From Symsagittifera roscoffensis (Eukaryota > Xenacoelomorpha > Acoela > Convolutidae): a stretch of 64,000 bases of DNA. Below, in pieces: positions 26,541-38,012 of this stretch (the stretch's first letter is position 1; the number at the start of each line of letters is the position of its first letter). Made by a program: the position numbers and the translations under genes. The notes beneath the pieces were generated by a model. The model had not been told where the DNA came from. It did no database searches and saw nothing but the letters and a program-made list of their open reading frames with translations. The stretch lies in the NCBI RefSeq assembly GCF_963678635.1, contig NC_087071.1, positions 11,729,088 to 11,793,087 on the forward strand, written 5' to 3'.

Positions 26541-28306
26541 CAAAATCAAGAAAAAGGGTTAAATCACCGCAGTAAAGCCTCTGAAAGCGGTCTACCTGAC
26601 TTAAAACTAGGTTGGCTGACACGGTCAACCTTCCCAGTTGAATAAAAAGATGTTTTGATAAAATTTTCTGCCGCTCGGAGGGTTGCCCGTTACTTGGACC
26701 CTCCGAACCAACAAATTCTAAAAAATTTTTCTTTTCCGAAATAATCAACCCAAAAACGGTTGCGATTCGGAAAAGTGGTCAAAAACGTCGACTTATGGTA
26801 CCAAAATTATCCCGATCGGATAACTAGTCTTTGAGAAATCGCCAAAAACGCGTTCGTCAAAATGGCCTTTTTCACCACCTGTATAGGATCTGAAAGACTT
26901 TTTTCGCAATTCCGGTCGAAAGTGCCTAAAAATACTTGAAATGAGCGTAGTAGCCCTGTACGGCACTGGAATAATGCAAAAAACCGGACCAAAATTGGTT
27001 TAGAAACAAAAATTTGGCCAAAAACTATCAAATTTGGACCCTCCGATTCCTTCTTTTTCCAAACCTTAAGTCGTTAGCTCTATCCACGGAGCTACTCGGA
27101 GGGTTGCCCGTTAATTTCTCTAGTAACCGAGCACGTTATGCTAGCACGCTCCTAACGCAAAAAATTTTATTGCTCTAACTCTAAAAACTCAAAAACTCGA
27201 TCCCCAAAACAGATTGACAAAATGCAGAAAATTATCAAAATTTTGGTCGAAAAATTCTGGATTTTTCCAACTTCTACTGAGTCTTTTCTCACGCAGTTTC
27301 TTTAGTTAGGGGGATCTAACTACGTAGCTACTCCCTATATGAAAGCTTTTTGTTGTTCGGAAAAGCTCGGATATCCAAAAATTTGGGGGTCTACAGTTTG
27401 ATCGAAAATCGATGATTTTCGACAAAATTGGGTGCTTTTTGGATCTAATTGAGGAGATAAGTAATATATAATAAGGATAATAATCTATTAATAGTCGTTA
27501 ATGAATAGTACTATACCCTCCTTTGCACCAAAATATCCGAATTAAGACCCTTAACTCGGAAATTTGTAATCGATGGAGGGTACAATCGGACCGCGCCAAT
27601 CGAGCCCCCCACCACTTAAGTTTTAAGGAAATAGTACCCGAACGATACTAAAATTGCTTCAACGATACCCAACAGTCGTTGCGGATGTTGTCCTTGGTGT
27701 CCCTGTTGAGTGTGGAACACGTTGATCAGCCTGCCACTCTACCCTCCGGTCACCGGCAAAATCACCATTAACGTGCTTAAACACTCAAATTACACTCGAG
27801 GGAGGGTATCCAACCCTTCACCAAAACACACAATCTTTCTATCAGAAAGATATAAATCAATCTGAAACAACAACAAATAGGAAGGTCAGATCACATCTCG
27901 TCCGGAAATAACATATAAACTGTCACTTTTTTGGATTTTTTACTGTTTTTGGTCTTTTTTGGATTTTTTACTGTTTTTTGTACTTTTTTGTTTTTAAATA
28001 AATTTATTTTTGGCTTTTTCTTGGTTATACGCTATTTTTGTTTGGTTTTACGCTTTCTCTTTAATTGTTTTTGGTCCCGGGACCTCGGGATAAGCGGGTT
28101 CATGACTTCCCACCTAACCCTCCGGCCCCCGGAATTTTCGGTGTTAACTAAGTTAAAAAGCTAAATCGTACTAGACGGAGGGGTACGCACCTTCCCCCTA
28201 GTACAAAAACGGTCATTAAGGCCTCTAACTCGGGCATACGCCCGGAGCGGAGGGTACGTCGCTGAAACGCTTGCTGATCATGATGGTTTCATGCCTTTAA
28301 CAGGCC

Positions 28307-28321
28307 CACCCAGGAGCGCCA
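28307..28321 (-). promoter_or_regulatory. Primer-binding site of copy C
   Basis: In element sense TGGCGCTCCTGGGTG, starting 12 bases after the 5' LTR. Copy B has the same 15 bases at 33046-33060, although their surroundings have diverged. TGG pairs with a tRNA CCA end. The following C implies a G discriminator base, which is usual for serine tRNAs, but I cannot name the tRNA with confidence. Confidence 0.65.
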
Positions 28322-28333
28322 TAAAAACGTCTA

Positions 28334-29219
28334 TGTAACATTCGCCCAAATATCACACAGCGACGGAGCGTAGAAAAAGTACCTATCAACGACTGGCAGG
28401 CGTCAGTTACCTTAATTCTACTCGTTTTTCACCGTCTCGACCTTGCCAGTTGATTTTCTGGTCTGTCTAGGGCAAAGTAAAAAGTTACTATTTTTAGGCC
28501 ATCAGTCAAACGACTTTTGATCAGCTTTCGTTTGCATGCGAACACAACCACATAGCTGAGTCTCGGATCCTCAGACTACGTGATTGTCATTAAAAACACG
28601 GCTCGAACAACCTATTTTTATATGTTTTTGTGTGACAGTTTTATATTAAATCCATTGGAGATGGATTGACCTTTTCCTTTCTCTATCTACTCATACTCTG
28701 AAATATCAAATAATATCGGTGTTTAATTAATATCTAGGACATTCCAGCAACTGTTATAGCTAGTTTACACAGTCCCTTCACATATAACAGTCTCTGGGGG
28801 ACCAAGCCTCCGCTCCCGTGATTTTCTTGAGATAACACTCTTATCTCCTATATTTCGTGTCCCGGGAGGGTTCCGTGGTATTTCTCTTCCCCCCACCGAA
28901 GCCTCCGTCTCCACAAATATCTGTCACTAAGGTCCTTATCGTGTGTTATTGCCACGATAAGAGGCTCCGTAATTTTCTCGTCTCGGATACAACCGTTCGT
29001 TACAAAATATGGCGTCGTTCTGATTTTTCTCTATTTTATTCAAAATGGCCGTCTTTTTTCTATTTCTCAGAAATGTTCTCCTTCAAATCGAAATTTTAAA
29101 ATTAAAAATTCCAGAACATTCTGACCCTCCGTCGCAACACTTTTTTGTTCGTAAGGCCTTTAGTCACTTTTATTTCCGTCGCGGGAAGGTTATACTGTGT
29201 CATCCGGCGGAATGGCACA
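28334..29219 (-). repeat. Copy C LTR (5' LTR in element sense)
   Basis: 886 bp, identical by eye to 4795-5680. It should hold the promoter and polyadenylation signals of the element. I could not place a TATA box or an exact AATAAA with confidence in this copy. Confidence 0.95.
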
Positions 29220-31120
29220 AATAGTGGAAATAGACGCGGTGGAGAGAGAGAGGCCGAGCCTGGGCTTGATTCTTGAGAAAACACTGAAGGTGGTGAGCAT
29301 ACCGCGCTCGGACAAGAGAGTTGAGCTGAAGATGGGTAATGGCAATGGCTTGTTGATCACGAACTTGGGAGTGGTATGGAAGTTACTAAGGCCCTCCTGG
29401 TGCCCACATCCCCACGCGAGTCTGATCGAGGAGACCACTGAGCGGGTGAGGTTAGCACCAACGGAAGATGAATATCTAACAAAGTTGAGTGTGGTGCACA
29501 AACTGATCTTACCTCAGGTGAAGGAGTCAGGCGAAAAGACGAACAACCTTGGGTCAGCAAAGAAGATGGAGCCGGGTAGCTGTCTGGATTCGACGTGTGG
29601 GAGTGGAGAGCACACCTGCGATGGACAATCATGCGTCAGGATACTGTCCTTTCAAAAAGAAGATCTGGTCACTTGGTTTGAAGACATCACGGAGAGGGAG
29701 AATAGTGAAGTACAAATAGTGGCGGAGTGTTACGCGAGAACTACGGTGAACATAGCAACAGCTCTCGGATTCTTCCCGAGAGTGTGCAGTTTGCAGTCAC
29801 TGGAGAGGCTGGAGTCTGAACAACATTTAGTGACTGCGTTGAGCGTGGAATCATGGCCTGGGGTGTTGCAGGTGACTCAAAAGCACATCCGGAGCTGGAA
29901 GGTCGGTCTCGAGGCGGAAATGGGATTTCCCATGAGCGAATCCTATGGTCTGCCATTGAATGCGAAATCCCTGATAGGGTCAGTGATGGCCAATTTGTGT
30001 GGAAGCCACTACCCACTGCACATGGCGATGGTGGAAGCATCCAGCCAGAGAGTATTAGTGGACAAGGCCTTCTCAGTGCCCAAGTGCGTAAGGTTGGCTC
30101 GGGTATCGCACCACTCACACAAGTTGTTGAGAAAAATCCGAGGGACAGTGCCAAAAGAATTGAGAGATGACTTGAGTGAAATCTGGGGGGAAGAGCTTTT
30201 GAAGTTGGAAAGTGGGGGGTGCTCCAAACATGGAGGAGAACGACACGATGCATGAGAAAATGATGGAGCTTGAGCCTCTCTTGGAAACCTTGGGAGAGCG
30301 CAACCTCAGGAGCATTGAGATCACCCATGGAGAATGCCCATGCCACTGTCTGGCACAAGCGGTGTGGTATCCAGATCACGCGAACCTCTGCCTGGTATGG
30401 GATATGGAGGAAATTCGGTCGATAGGATTACCGGATCACCGGTAAAAGGTGACGCTCTTGGTAGTGAGTACGATGCTGGCTCTGAGATGGATAGAAGAGA
30501 ATGAAACGAAGTATCGGGAAACAAAGACGCCAACGGGTGAGTCATTATACGCGATAGATTAGGGCAGGAGACTCGAGTTGTTTGAGACTGCATGCAAGGT
30601 ATTCGCCATACCAATGGAAGTCAGACACGTATGGAGCCGCTTGAGGTACTTTCCCTGGTTTCGAGCGACACTGACGTCTTGGTGATATATGACAACGAAA
30701 GATCACATGAGAAAATATCAAAAGGAGTATCGACAGTTCCAGGCCGAGATTGGACCGGAAGTTTTCAAGAGACCTCTGTAAACCCATCGAAATGCGATCA
30801 CGACGGGATGGAAGAGAGTGGGTAGAGTGTCTAGAGACAACACCAAAGCGAGGGAGTCAATACTAGAGGAGGACTTGGCGAAGAATGTGAGCCTGAGCCT
30901 TCACAACTCCTTCTGTTTGAACCGGGAATCGAGGGTGAAGGGACTGCCCAACCAGGCGAAGAGATTGCAGGAGCAAAGGGAATGGATGCGATCCTATGTA
31001 CAACTGAAGGCTTGGGAGGAGATCGTGATTAGCTCCGATGATGAAGAAGCACTGTTGAGACAGTTTGCGGTGTCTAGTACTTCTGGGTCTGGCACCTCCA
31101 AGGCGAAGAGTGCGAAATGA
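29220..31120 (+). pseudogene. Copy A: degenerate 3' ORF (ORF2), last part
   Basis: Continuation of the frame cut at 4794. The open pieces are 29220-30255, then 30212-30445, then a stop-broken stretch to about 31120. They match the C-terminal third of copy C's ORF2 in order: LGLILE, the Cys cluster with GSCLDSTCGSGEHTC, ALSVESWPGVLQ, FSVPKCVRLAR, CPCHCLAQAVWYP, and a terminal LHNSFCLNRES. Motifs kept across A, B and C show which parts of this unknown region matter. There are frameshifts near 30230 and several in-frame stops after 30440, so it is not functional. Confidence 0.9.
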
Positions 31121-31550
31121 GCGGGTGGCTCAAAGAGAGTCTTGAGTCTTGAGAAGGAAGGGGGGCTTGAGCGTGAATTCGGATGAAATCTGGGTTCACG
31201 AAAAAGAAATTTTAACGAATCAGATATTGTTATTAATATGCTATATTTACTATATAAATCAAAATGCTGCATGACAATTTCCTGATTGAATGGGACAAAA
31301 GAAATTTTAAATAATTGGCTTGAAAAGCGAGAATTCAAGGGTGCAGGTGTGTGCAGATTTTGATTGCTGTTTAGCGGTAGTGTGAAAATTTTACATGGCT
31401 GTGAATTTTGGGGTGTAGATAAGCTTGAGTCTGCTGCAAACTTCTGTAAATGACCACTGGCAATGTACCTTGAGCAACACTCGGGTTTTCTGGGACTCAC
31501 GGGCAGACGACAGCACGCGATGAGGACATCGATCTCGAGTCCAGAGAGTA
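31121..31550 (+). other. Copy A 3' untranslated region and worn polypurine tract
   Basis: 430 bases after the ORF2 remnant with no gene. The end (about 31518-31550) reads GCGATGAGGACATCGAT... CCAGAGAGTA and then TG. It corresponds to the PPT module of copies B and C but has lost the GGGG run, as expected of an old copy. Confidence 0.65.
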
Positions 31551-32129
31551 TGTGCCAGTCGGTCATATTTGGAAATTTGACCTTGAGGGACACGAGAACA
31601 CTTAATTTTGGAGTGAAATTTAATTTTTCAAAAATTCGAATGGAGCCTGTCATGCACGATTTTCTCGCGACAACTGAAAACAGAATAAATGAAATCAGAA
31701 CGATCGAATAACAATCGCGGGAAAGTTGTCAGATAAAAACAGTGGGAAATTTCTATTCGCAATATTCATCATAGTGAACAAGAGTAGAGCTGTCCTATCT
31801 GAAATAGAAGACAGAGTATTCCCGAGAGAACAACTATTCTAACTGGACCAGAGTGAACCTTCGATGGAAAGGTGGACAGCTTGAGTGTCCCAATGGTTCA
31901 CATAAAATTCCATTCTGGAGTTCAAACTTACCTCTGCCTTTCAAACTGATTAACATTGAACTTATCTAGTTATCTTAGTTAATTCTAGAGTTGCTCACCC
32001 ATTTAATTGCTCCCTGTGCTTGAGTGCATCAACATGTGAGTCCCTAATTTAAATTTCTAGAGTGTGTTTTATGATTGTTATGTTGAGGTAAGGAGAGTTT
32101 TAGGTTGATCCATCTGAAATGGATCAAAG
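31551..32129 (+). repeat. Copy A 3' LTR, first part (interrupted by copy B)
   Basis: Starts TGTGCCAGTC directly after the worn PPT, as copy C's LTR starts TGTGCCATTC. It carries the hairpin GATCCAT/ATGGATC (32107-32125) and is cut four bases later by copy B. The rest lies at 51466-51772, giving a total near 885 bp, the same length as the LTRs of C and D. Confidence 0.85.
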
Positions 32130-33042
32130 TGTGACATTCGACCAGAATGGCCAAAATGCAATTTCTGCAGACTTCGGATTTTTAGCAGTAAGCCTTCCGA
32201 GTTGGTGATTATTAGAAGTTAAGAACGTTAATTGAACGATTGAACAAAACGTGAAGGTTGAAGGATTTGGGAATTCAAAATTTTAAATTTTCGAAGTGAT
32301 TACGTAACATTTCTGAGAAACGTCAGAAACGGCCATTTTGGCAGAAAAGCTAAAAAACAACAGAACAACATTAGCTGCGCTAACAACAACTGCGAAATCG
32401 AGATTGAAAAACGACAACGAGTTACAGAGTAACAGAGAACACTCCGAGTTGCAACAATTGTGCCTCTACAATAGTTGCAAGGCCGTTGCGAACAACGGTG
32501 AAGGGTTAAAGCCTTCCGGATTAAGAAGAAATCAAGATTAACGAGCTTGATTCAGCGGATTCGTCAATCCGGAAGGGCAAAGGAACTGAAACTTTTATCC
32601 TGTTACATAAATTTTTAGCATCCTGTCATGTCCTGACCTGAATTTAATTGATATTCGGATTAGTTTTGATAAGGATGAGGAGCTAGGAGTTGGGGGGAAA
32701 GGGTTGATCCATCTTCGATGGAGATGATGATTTTTATCTACTGAAAAAAAACAATAATTCAATAAATAGTAATAGCCCTGTTTTTAGGAGTGACCTCGTG
32801 GTCTGGGGATACTGAGATCCAGCCATGAGCTCATTATTTGCATGCAACCTAGTTGATTTGAGCGTTCTGGTCGAAGCCGGAGAACAGTAACGTTTTGTCG
32901 ACCCGATGTAAGAAAGACCACCGAAAGCACTGGCTTGGTAGAGACGGTGAAAAGCATGTAGAGCTCTGTTTAGCTATGTAGGCCAGTCGTCTTAGAACCT
33001 AGTTTTCTTTTCCGTCGATATGTATCTTCCGGGCTAATGTTT
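32130..33042 (+). repeat. Copy B 5' LTR
   Basis: Begins TGTGACATTCGACC and matches 50552-51465 with scattered differences. The last bases (ACA plus part of the spacer before the PBS) are missing, because the sequence runs from AATGTT straight into TTTATGGCGC. It holds AATAAA at 32761-32766 and the TCCATC/GATGGA hairpin at 32708-32722. Confidence 0.9.
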
Positions 33043-33045
33043 TTA

Positions 33046-33060
33046 TGGCGCTCCTGGGTG
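33046..33060 (+). promoter_or_regulatory. Primer-binding site of copy B
   Basis: TGGCGCTCCTGGGTG, the same 15 bases as in copy C. The LTR end next to it is eroded, so the original spacing is read from copy C. Confidence 0.65.
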
Positions 33061-35983
33061 TTATTCTTTTAACAACATGACCGGCAGAACCGTTAACGAG
33101 CACTCCGCGCCGAGCGGATGCTCACATTAACGCCCTTAATAGGCCTAAACCACCGAGGCGGAATAGTTTTTTAACCTAGTTAAGACCGAAAATTCACGAA
33201 CCAGGAAGGGTGGGCGGATTGGCCGTCCCCTCGTCCCCTGAGTGGTTTGTGACCAAAAACACTTAAAGATATATATAAAACCAATTAAAAAGCAGTATAG
33301 TACCCAAGAAAAACAAAAAACATAAAAAATAACCGAAAAAACCCAAAACAGTATAAAAAAAGTTTAAAAAAAAATCGGTAGAAATCATCCCCCCAGACAA
33401 GATGTGATTCAACCCCCCCGTTTGTTGTTGATAGATATATTGTTGTTACAGGCATTTATATCAGTCAGGATTGTTTCGATCAATTTTGTGGCCCGTTTGT
33501 GAGGCTTGTACTGTAGGGTTATTTGAGCATTTAAGCACGTTAATGATAAGTTGCGCTCAATCCGGAAGGGTCAGCTGATTTGCGCTCAATTCGGAAGGGT
33601 CTTGGGAGAAGACTGATCCGGCAAGCAGTACAAGGAGCAACAAGGAGGGGCTCAACGACAACAACAATCGACTGTTGGGTATCGTTAACAAGTTTTGTAT
33701 CCCTTTTGATACAAAAAGTAAGATAGTAGTCTGTGGGGGGCTCGACAGTGCTGCACTGTAGTGACCCTTCACCGAACTGCGAATATCCGAGTTAAGCACC
33801 TTAATTCGGATATTAAACAAACCCGGAGGGGTATAGTATTACTACTATTATTACTTATATAGTTTATATTAATAACCTATATCGTTTTTCAGTGAAAAAC
33901 AGAGAAAACAAACCGGTTTTTAGGGTCAAAATAGCGATATTTTGATCCCCCCACAAATCGCGATTTTTGATATATCATTATTTTTTGAAACGGAAAAAAG
34001 CGCTAAATTAGTGCGTTACATCGTAATTGCACTACTATAATAGGTAGAACCGGTTAACTTTAGTTCGGAAGTGGTTGGAACTATTTTGGTAAAAAATACC
34101 AAATTTTCCCATTTTTTGATAGTACGAAACACTATAAAATCAGAAAATTTTTTGAAATTTTTGAGTTAGAACAGTAAAAATAGTTGTCTGGATAACGTCC
34201 AATGGTGAATCTACGAGTTTTAAAACCCGCTACCCGAAAGACTTCCGCGTTCCGGAGAAATCGAACTTAACGAGTTTGATTTGGTGGACTCATCAACCCG
34301 GAGGGGTACAGGTAGCATAATTTTTCGCAAATTTTTTCAGCTAAAGCGTTTTAGATCGGGTTTTTTTGCATTGAACTAGAAGAGTATAGGCCTTCTGAGC
34401 TCGGATCAATAATTTTTAGGCCGAAAGGAACAGAATTGCGGAAAAAGTTAGGTGGAACCTTTAAGAGAGAAATTTTTTGAGTTAGCAAGAAAGACGTTTT
34501 GGCTAATAACTTTTCGACAACTGGACAAATCCGGTTGATCTTGGTACCATTAGATCAGAAATTAGCTAAACGTACTAGTAGGAAAAAGAATTACTCGAAA
34601 AAGCGAGCGAGAAAATTTTTTGAGATTGTTTTTAGCAAATTACTCAAATAGGAGGTGTACACCCTTCACGTTTTATAAATTGTTTTTGAAAAACCCTTAA
34701 ACCACTACCAAAAGGTGATAGCGATTGAACTAAGTAACTTAGGACATTTCTAGACAAAAAAGGGAGCGCTAAAGGCACAAGAAGACCTTAATAGAGTCGA
34801 AATTAAGCAAGTGATAAGACCCTTCACCGTTAGTGTGAATTGTCAAATAAGAGGCTTAACTTCAATCCGGAGGGGTCTAGGGAAGGATCATATACCCTTC
34901 CAAGTTAATTCGAATAGCATAATAGCATCACAGAACGTACCCGGAGGGGTATAGGCTCAAATCAAGAAAACTCCGAAAAGCTAGTTTAAAGAACCAAAGG
35001 GCTCCCAATTCGGAGGGGTAAAAATTTTTCAAAGTCGGAGGGGTCTGAATCCGGAGGGGTCTAGTTTCCACAAAACCGGAGGGGTCCCAATCCGGAGGGG
35101 TCTACTATTTACTGACTCAGAGGGGTCCTAATTCGGAGGGGTCTTAATTTTACCAATCCGGAAGGGTTCTAATTCGCCAAATCCGGAGGGGTACTGTTTT
35201 TGTCAACTCGGAGAGATAAAATTTTATTTTAAGGACTTAGGTAAAACAAAAGAAAGACACTAGTTAGAGGCCTTAGGTTATTAAGACCCAGGCTAGGAAC
35301 CAGTGACTGCACTGGTAACTTGCCTTTCGAATAAGACCAGAACAAAACAAAACGGGTCCGACCTCGGATATTCGCGACACTAGGTCTAAATTAAAGAATA
35401 GTGTAACTCATTGGTGTAAATTGAAAACCAATACGTTTTTACGAGAAGTGACTGCACTGAGGATTGTAGTAGGTCTAGCTCGGGCAGTCCGAAGGCAGAT
35501 AGGTAACACAGTACTCGGTGGGTGCAATAGACGCCCACTTGAGAAAATTACTGCCTTGAGAGTTTTGTCTGTTTGGTGCTGCACCAAGCGGGGAAAGCTT
35601 TTTCTTTAGTAAACTAAAGTTCGACTATAGTACTGAGACCAACTAAAATACAATATACATACGTTTTTCAAAGAAATATTCTTAGTCTGTTACTATTGAT
35701 TTTAAATCAACATAAACTGTGCTTGATTGGGTAGTGAGTACACTATCTTTTAAATTGACTGATAACATTATATTGTGCTAGTTCTCATATCTTACGACCA
35801 ATAATTGATTAGTGTGAATAAATTATATACAAGGTGTATTCTGATAACATACAGGGATTCGTGGTCACTATCTTAAAGAAACTTGTGAAACTTATTGTGT
35901 TGTGTTATTTTTATTTATAGTCAGGCTAGAAAGTCAACATAAATCGAATTGAGTGTATAGGCTTGAGAAGGTACAAATAGGAA
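33061..35983 (+). other. Copy B leader
   Basis: 2.9 kb without a supported gene. It aligns loosely with the leaders of C and D (shared GGTTTTTTTGCATT, TTGGTACC and AATTGCGGAAAAA stretches around 34350-34560). It has an array of CGGAGGGGTC motifs (34858-35195) and a hairpin GTGGGTG/CGCCCAC (35518-35538) upstream of gag. Confidence 0.7.
34858..35195 (+). repeat. CCGGAGGGGTC motif array in copy B leader
   Basis: About ten copies of [TC]CGGAGGGGT[CA] in ~340 bases. Here the G-rich strand is the element's sense strand, whereas in the equivalent dense arrays of C and D the sense strand carries ACCCTCCGA. Confidence 0.7.
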
Positions 35984-38012
35984 ATGAGTCTAGACAAGTC
36001 AAGAATACCTAAGCGAGGTAATAGTTCTAGGAAATTCATACCAGAGCAGCAAAGAAAATCAATGACCGATCCTTTTGTGGAACGGATCAAACGAACGAGG
36101 AACGGCAAAAGGAAGATGGTTTCAGGCAGAATGGTTGAAACGAGAAGTCAAAAGACCTCAGGAGAGAGAAAAGAAATGTTGGAAGTGGAGGTCCACCCGG
36201 ACCAGGCCATGCAAGACGGCGAAGAAAAGCATGGGCTGGAAGGGAGAGGCAGAAGGCTAGCGAGCGAATCTACTCCGGTAGAACAAGGTCAGGATTTGGC
36301 CACTTCCACCGGAACACTGGATCGAGCGGAGATGTCGGAACTGTCCGACATCTCTACTGAAGTTGTGGCGACTAGGAGATCTCCAACAGACAATACCATG
36401 ATGGCAGACGCAACAGAGAAACAGACTACGTCTTCGTCGTTCACAGAAAGAATGAAAAATACCTTTGGGAACATCTTTCCATTTACAATGGGAGCGGGCA
36501 CAGGAAACGAAGGTGAATCCCAAGAGGAAGAAGAGGACGATGAAGAGCAGGTGGACTCTGGATCTCAACTAAGCCTCAATAGTTCGACCCAGGAGAATGA
36601 TCCATACCTCGAGGAAGAGACTGGAAACAAGGACAAATTTGGTGTGGTAAGAACGATAAGCAAAGAGGTAAACACACCAGGCCAGTCGAGAGGCTTTGCG
36701 ATCATGACAAATTCAGAGCAGCGAAATGGGGAGAATAGAAATACAGGGCTAGGCGATGCATTGGCGGATCCTGAAGTGGATAGTGAAAAGACGTCGAGAC
36801 AGAGAATGAGAGCCCGGATCTCGACCAGCACGAAGCTACCTGGGACCGACAGGGTGACACCGCCACTAGTGACGCCACTCGTGGATAACGGGGTAGCATT
36901 AGAAGAAGCCTTGAACAGCATCGTGGGCAGTATAGGAGAGCAAAACGAACAGATGTCCATAAGGATGAGTGAACTAGAAAGAGCAGTCCACGTTGAAAGA
37001 GAAAGTTTGCGGGAAGAAATAAACCGAAACAGACAAGAAGTTGATAGGAGCGAGAAACGCTTGAGAGAAAGAACGGACGAGCATATAGCAAAGAACCTGT
37101 CGCGAATGACAAGAGAAGTGGAACAGAGAGAAGTACGCTTAAGAGATGATATGGAGAAGTTAAGAACACAACAAGAGCAGACTCTTGGGACTCTTGACAC
37201 AAAGTTGGAAGCCATGATGGAGAGGCGAACTCAGGCCATCATGGACAGATTGGATGGGATACTAGGAAGCAGGAGTGGACCAAGAGAAGGAGAACCGAAT
37301 TCGGGAGGTCCCAGCAGGGAACCGAAGGTGAACTTCAATGACCATCAAAGGAGACGGGCAGATGGATCCACTCGAGGAAGGGGCAGCTCATCAGGCTATA
37401 CCACAAGAGATCATAGAACATGGGGCCCCAACAGCAGGGCAAGTTCAACAGGGAACAGGCAGACCTCGAAGGAAAGACCGACACAAGGCACACATGCAAC
37501 TGGGAGAGGTGACTCCAGAAACAGGAGGAATGCCAGTCCAGGGAGAAGTCATGTGGGACAAGGGGGAAACACTTACGGCGATACGGATAGCAGGGACGTA
37601 CCGTACTCAGAGCCTTCGACAAGGTGTGAGAACACTAAGGCTGGGCACTCAAGGGATGCTACGGCAATGGCCATGGCCTTCGAACCGCTAAACAGGTCAC
37701 TGGAGACATTCCTAACAAGGCTATCCAAGACCAACGATTGCAGTGAGAAATCCAGAAGGGTCTTTAAGAAACCAAGGTGCAATATGGACGAATCTGATGG
37801 CTGTTTTGATACCTGGATAGAGGTAATGAAACTGCATTTCGAGGAGGAAGACTTGTCAGAAAGACAAGAGTGCAGTGCACTTACCAGTAACTTGGAAGGG
37901 ACAGCCCTGAACTGTGTCATGGCCAAGAAGCAATATCAGCGTGACACAGCCGAGAAGATCTTCGAGATCTTGCTAAATCGTTTTGGATCTGGGGTGCAAG
38001 AGAAGAGAAGAA
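35984..38012 (+). pseudogene. gag: Copy B gag, truncated by internal deletion
   Basis: Starts MSLDKSRIPKRG. It has a long acidic, low-complexity N-terminal part unlike copy C, then a coiled coil (about residues 310-420), an RG-rich stretch, and the conserved capsid-like block with FEPLNRSLETFLTRLSKT and CFDTWIEVMKLHFEEEDL. Reading stops matching Gag after NRFGSGVQ, where the frame runs into sequence that aligns with the region before integrase. The zinc knuckles, protease, RT and RNase H are absent. The junction is at about 38000, where both parent sequences carry CAAG. Confidence 0.85.

Larger units (their letters stand above)
25193..28333 (-). other. Copy C leader (5' untranslated region)
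   Basis: 3.1 kb from the 5' LTR to gag. Reading from the LTR, it has a 12-base spacer, the PBS, an A-rich block of CAAAAAACAGTAAAAA-type repeats (about 27920-28080), AT-rich sequence, an array of ACCCTCC motifs (GGAGGGT on the plus strand, densest at 26165-26540), and a duplicated hairpin block just before gag (25625-25960). A 142-codon frame (25535-25963) spans the hairpin block, but copy D breaks it, so I do not call it a gene. Confidence 0.75.
4795..29219 (-). mobile_element. Copy C: complete giant Ty3/gypsy-like LTR retrotransposon (24.4 kb), apparently young
   Basis: A full element on the minus strand. LTRs lie at 28334-29219 (5' in element sense) and 4795-5680 (3'); both are 886 bp, begin TG and end CA, and are identical line by line by eye. 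Inside are a PBS, a 3.1 kb leader, gag-pol, a second giant ORF, a 3' UTR and a polypurine tract. Both ORFs are open throughout. It interrupts copy A's 3' ORF: the coding sequence left of 4795 resumes at 29220, and removing the element leaves one reading frame. The duplicated target bases are AAT (4792-4794 and 29220-29222). They can be read as AAAT if the LTR's last A is counted as flank. Identical LTRs and intact frames imply a recent insertion and perhaps a still-competent element. Confidence 0.93.

Noticed and set aside
28307-28321. tRNA gene fragment
   Set aside because: Only 15 bases fit a tRNA 3' end complement, at the PBS position in two elements. There is no cloverleaf around it.
32338-32541. 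67-codon frame repeated at 50760-50963
   Set aside because: Inside copy B's two LTRs, low complexity, and not kept in the LTRs of A, C or D.
32130-33042. This LTR as a single LTR shared by copy A (3') and copy B (5')
   Set aside because: Copy A has its own 3' LTR starting at 31551 after its PPT. Its remainder is found after copy B at 51466-51772, with a short target duplication, so B is a separate nested insertion.
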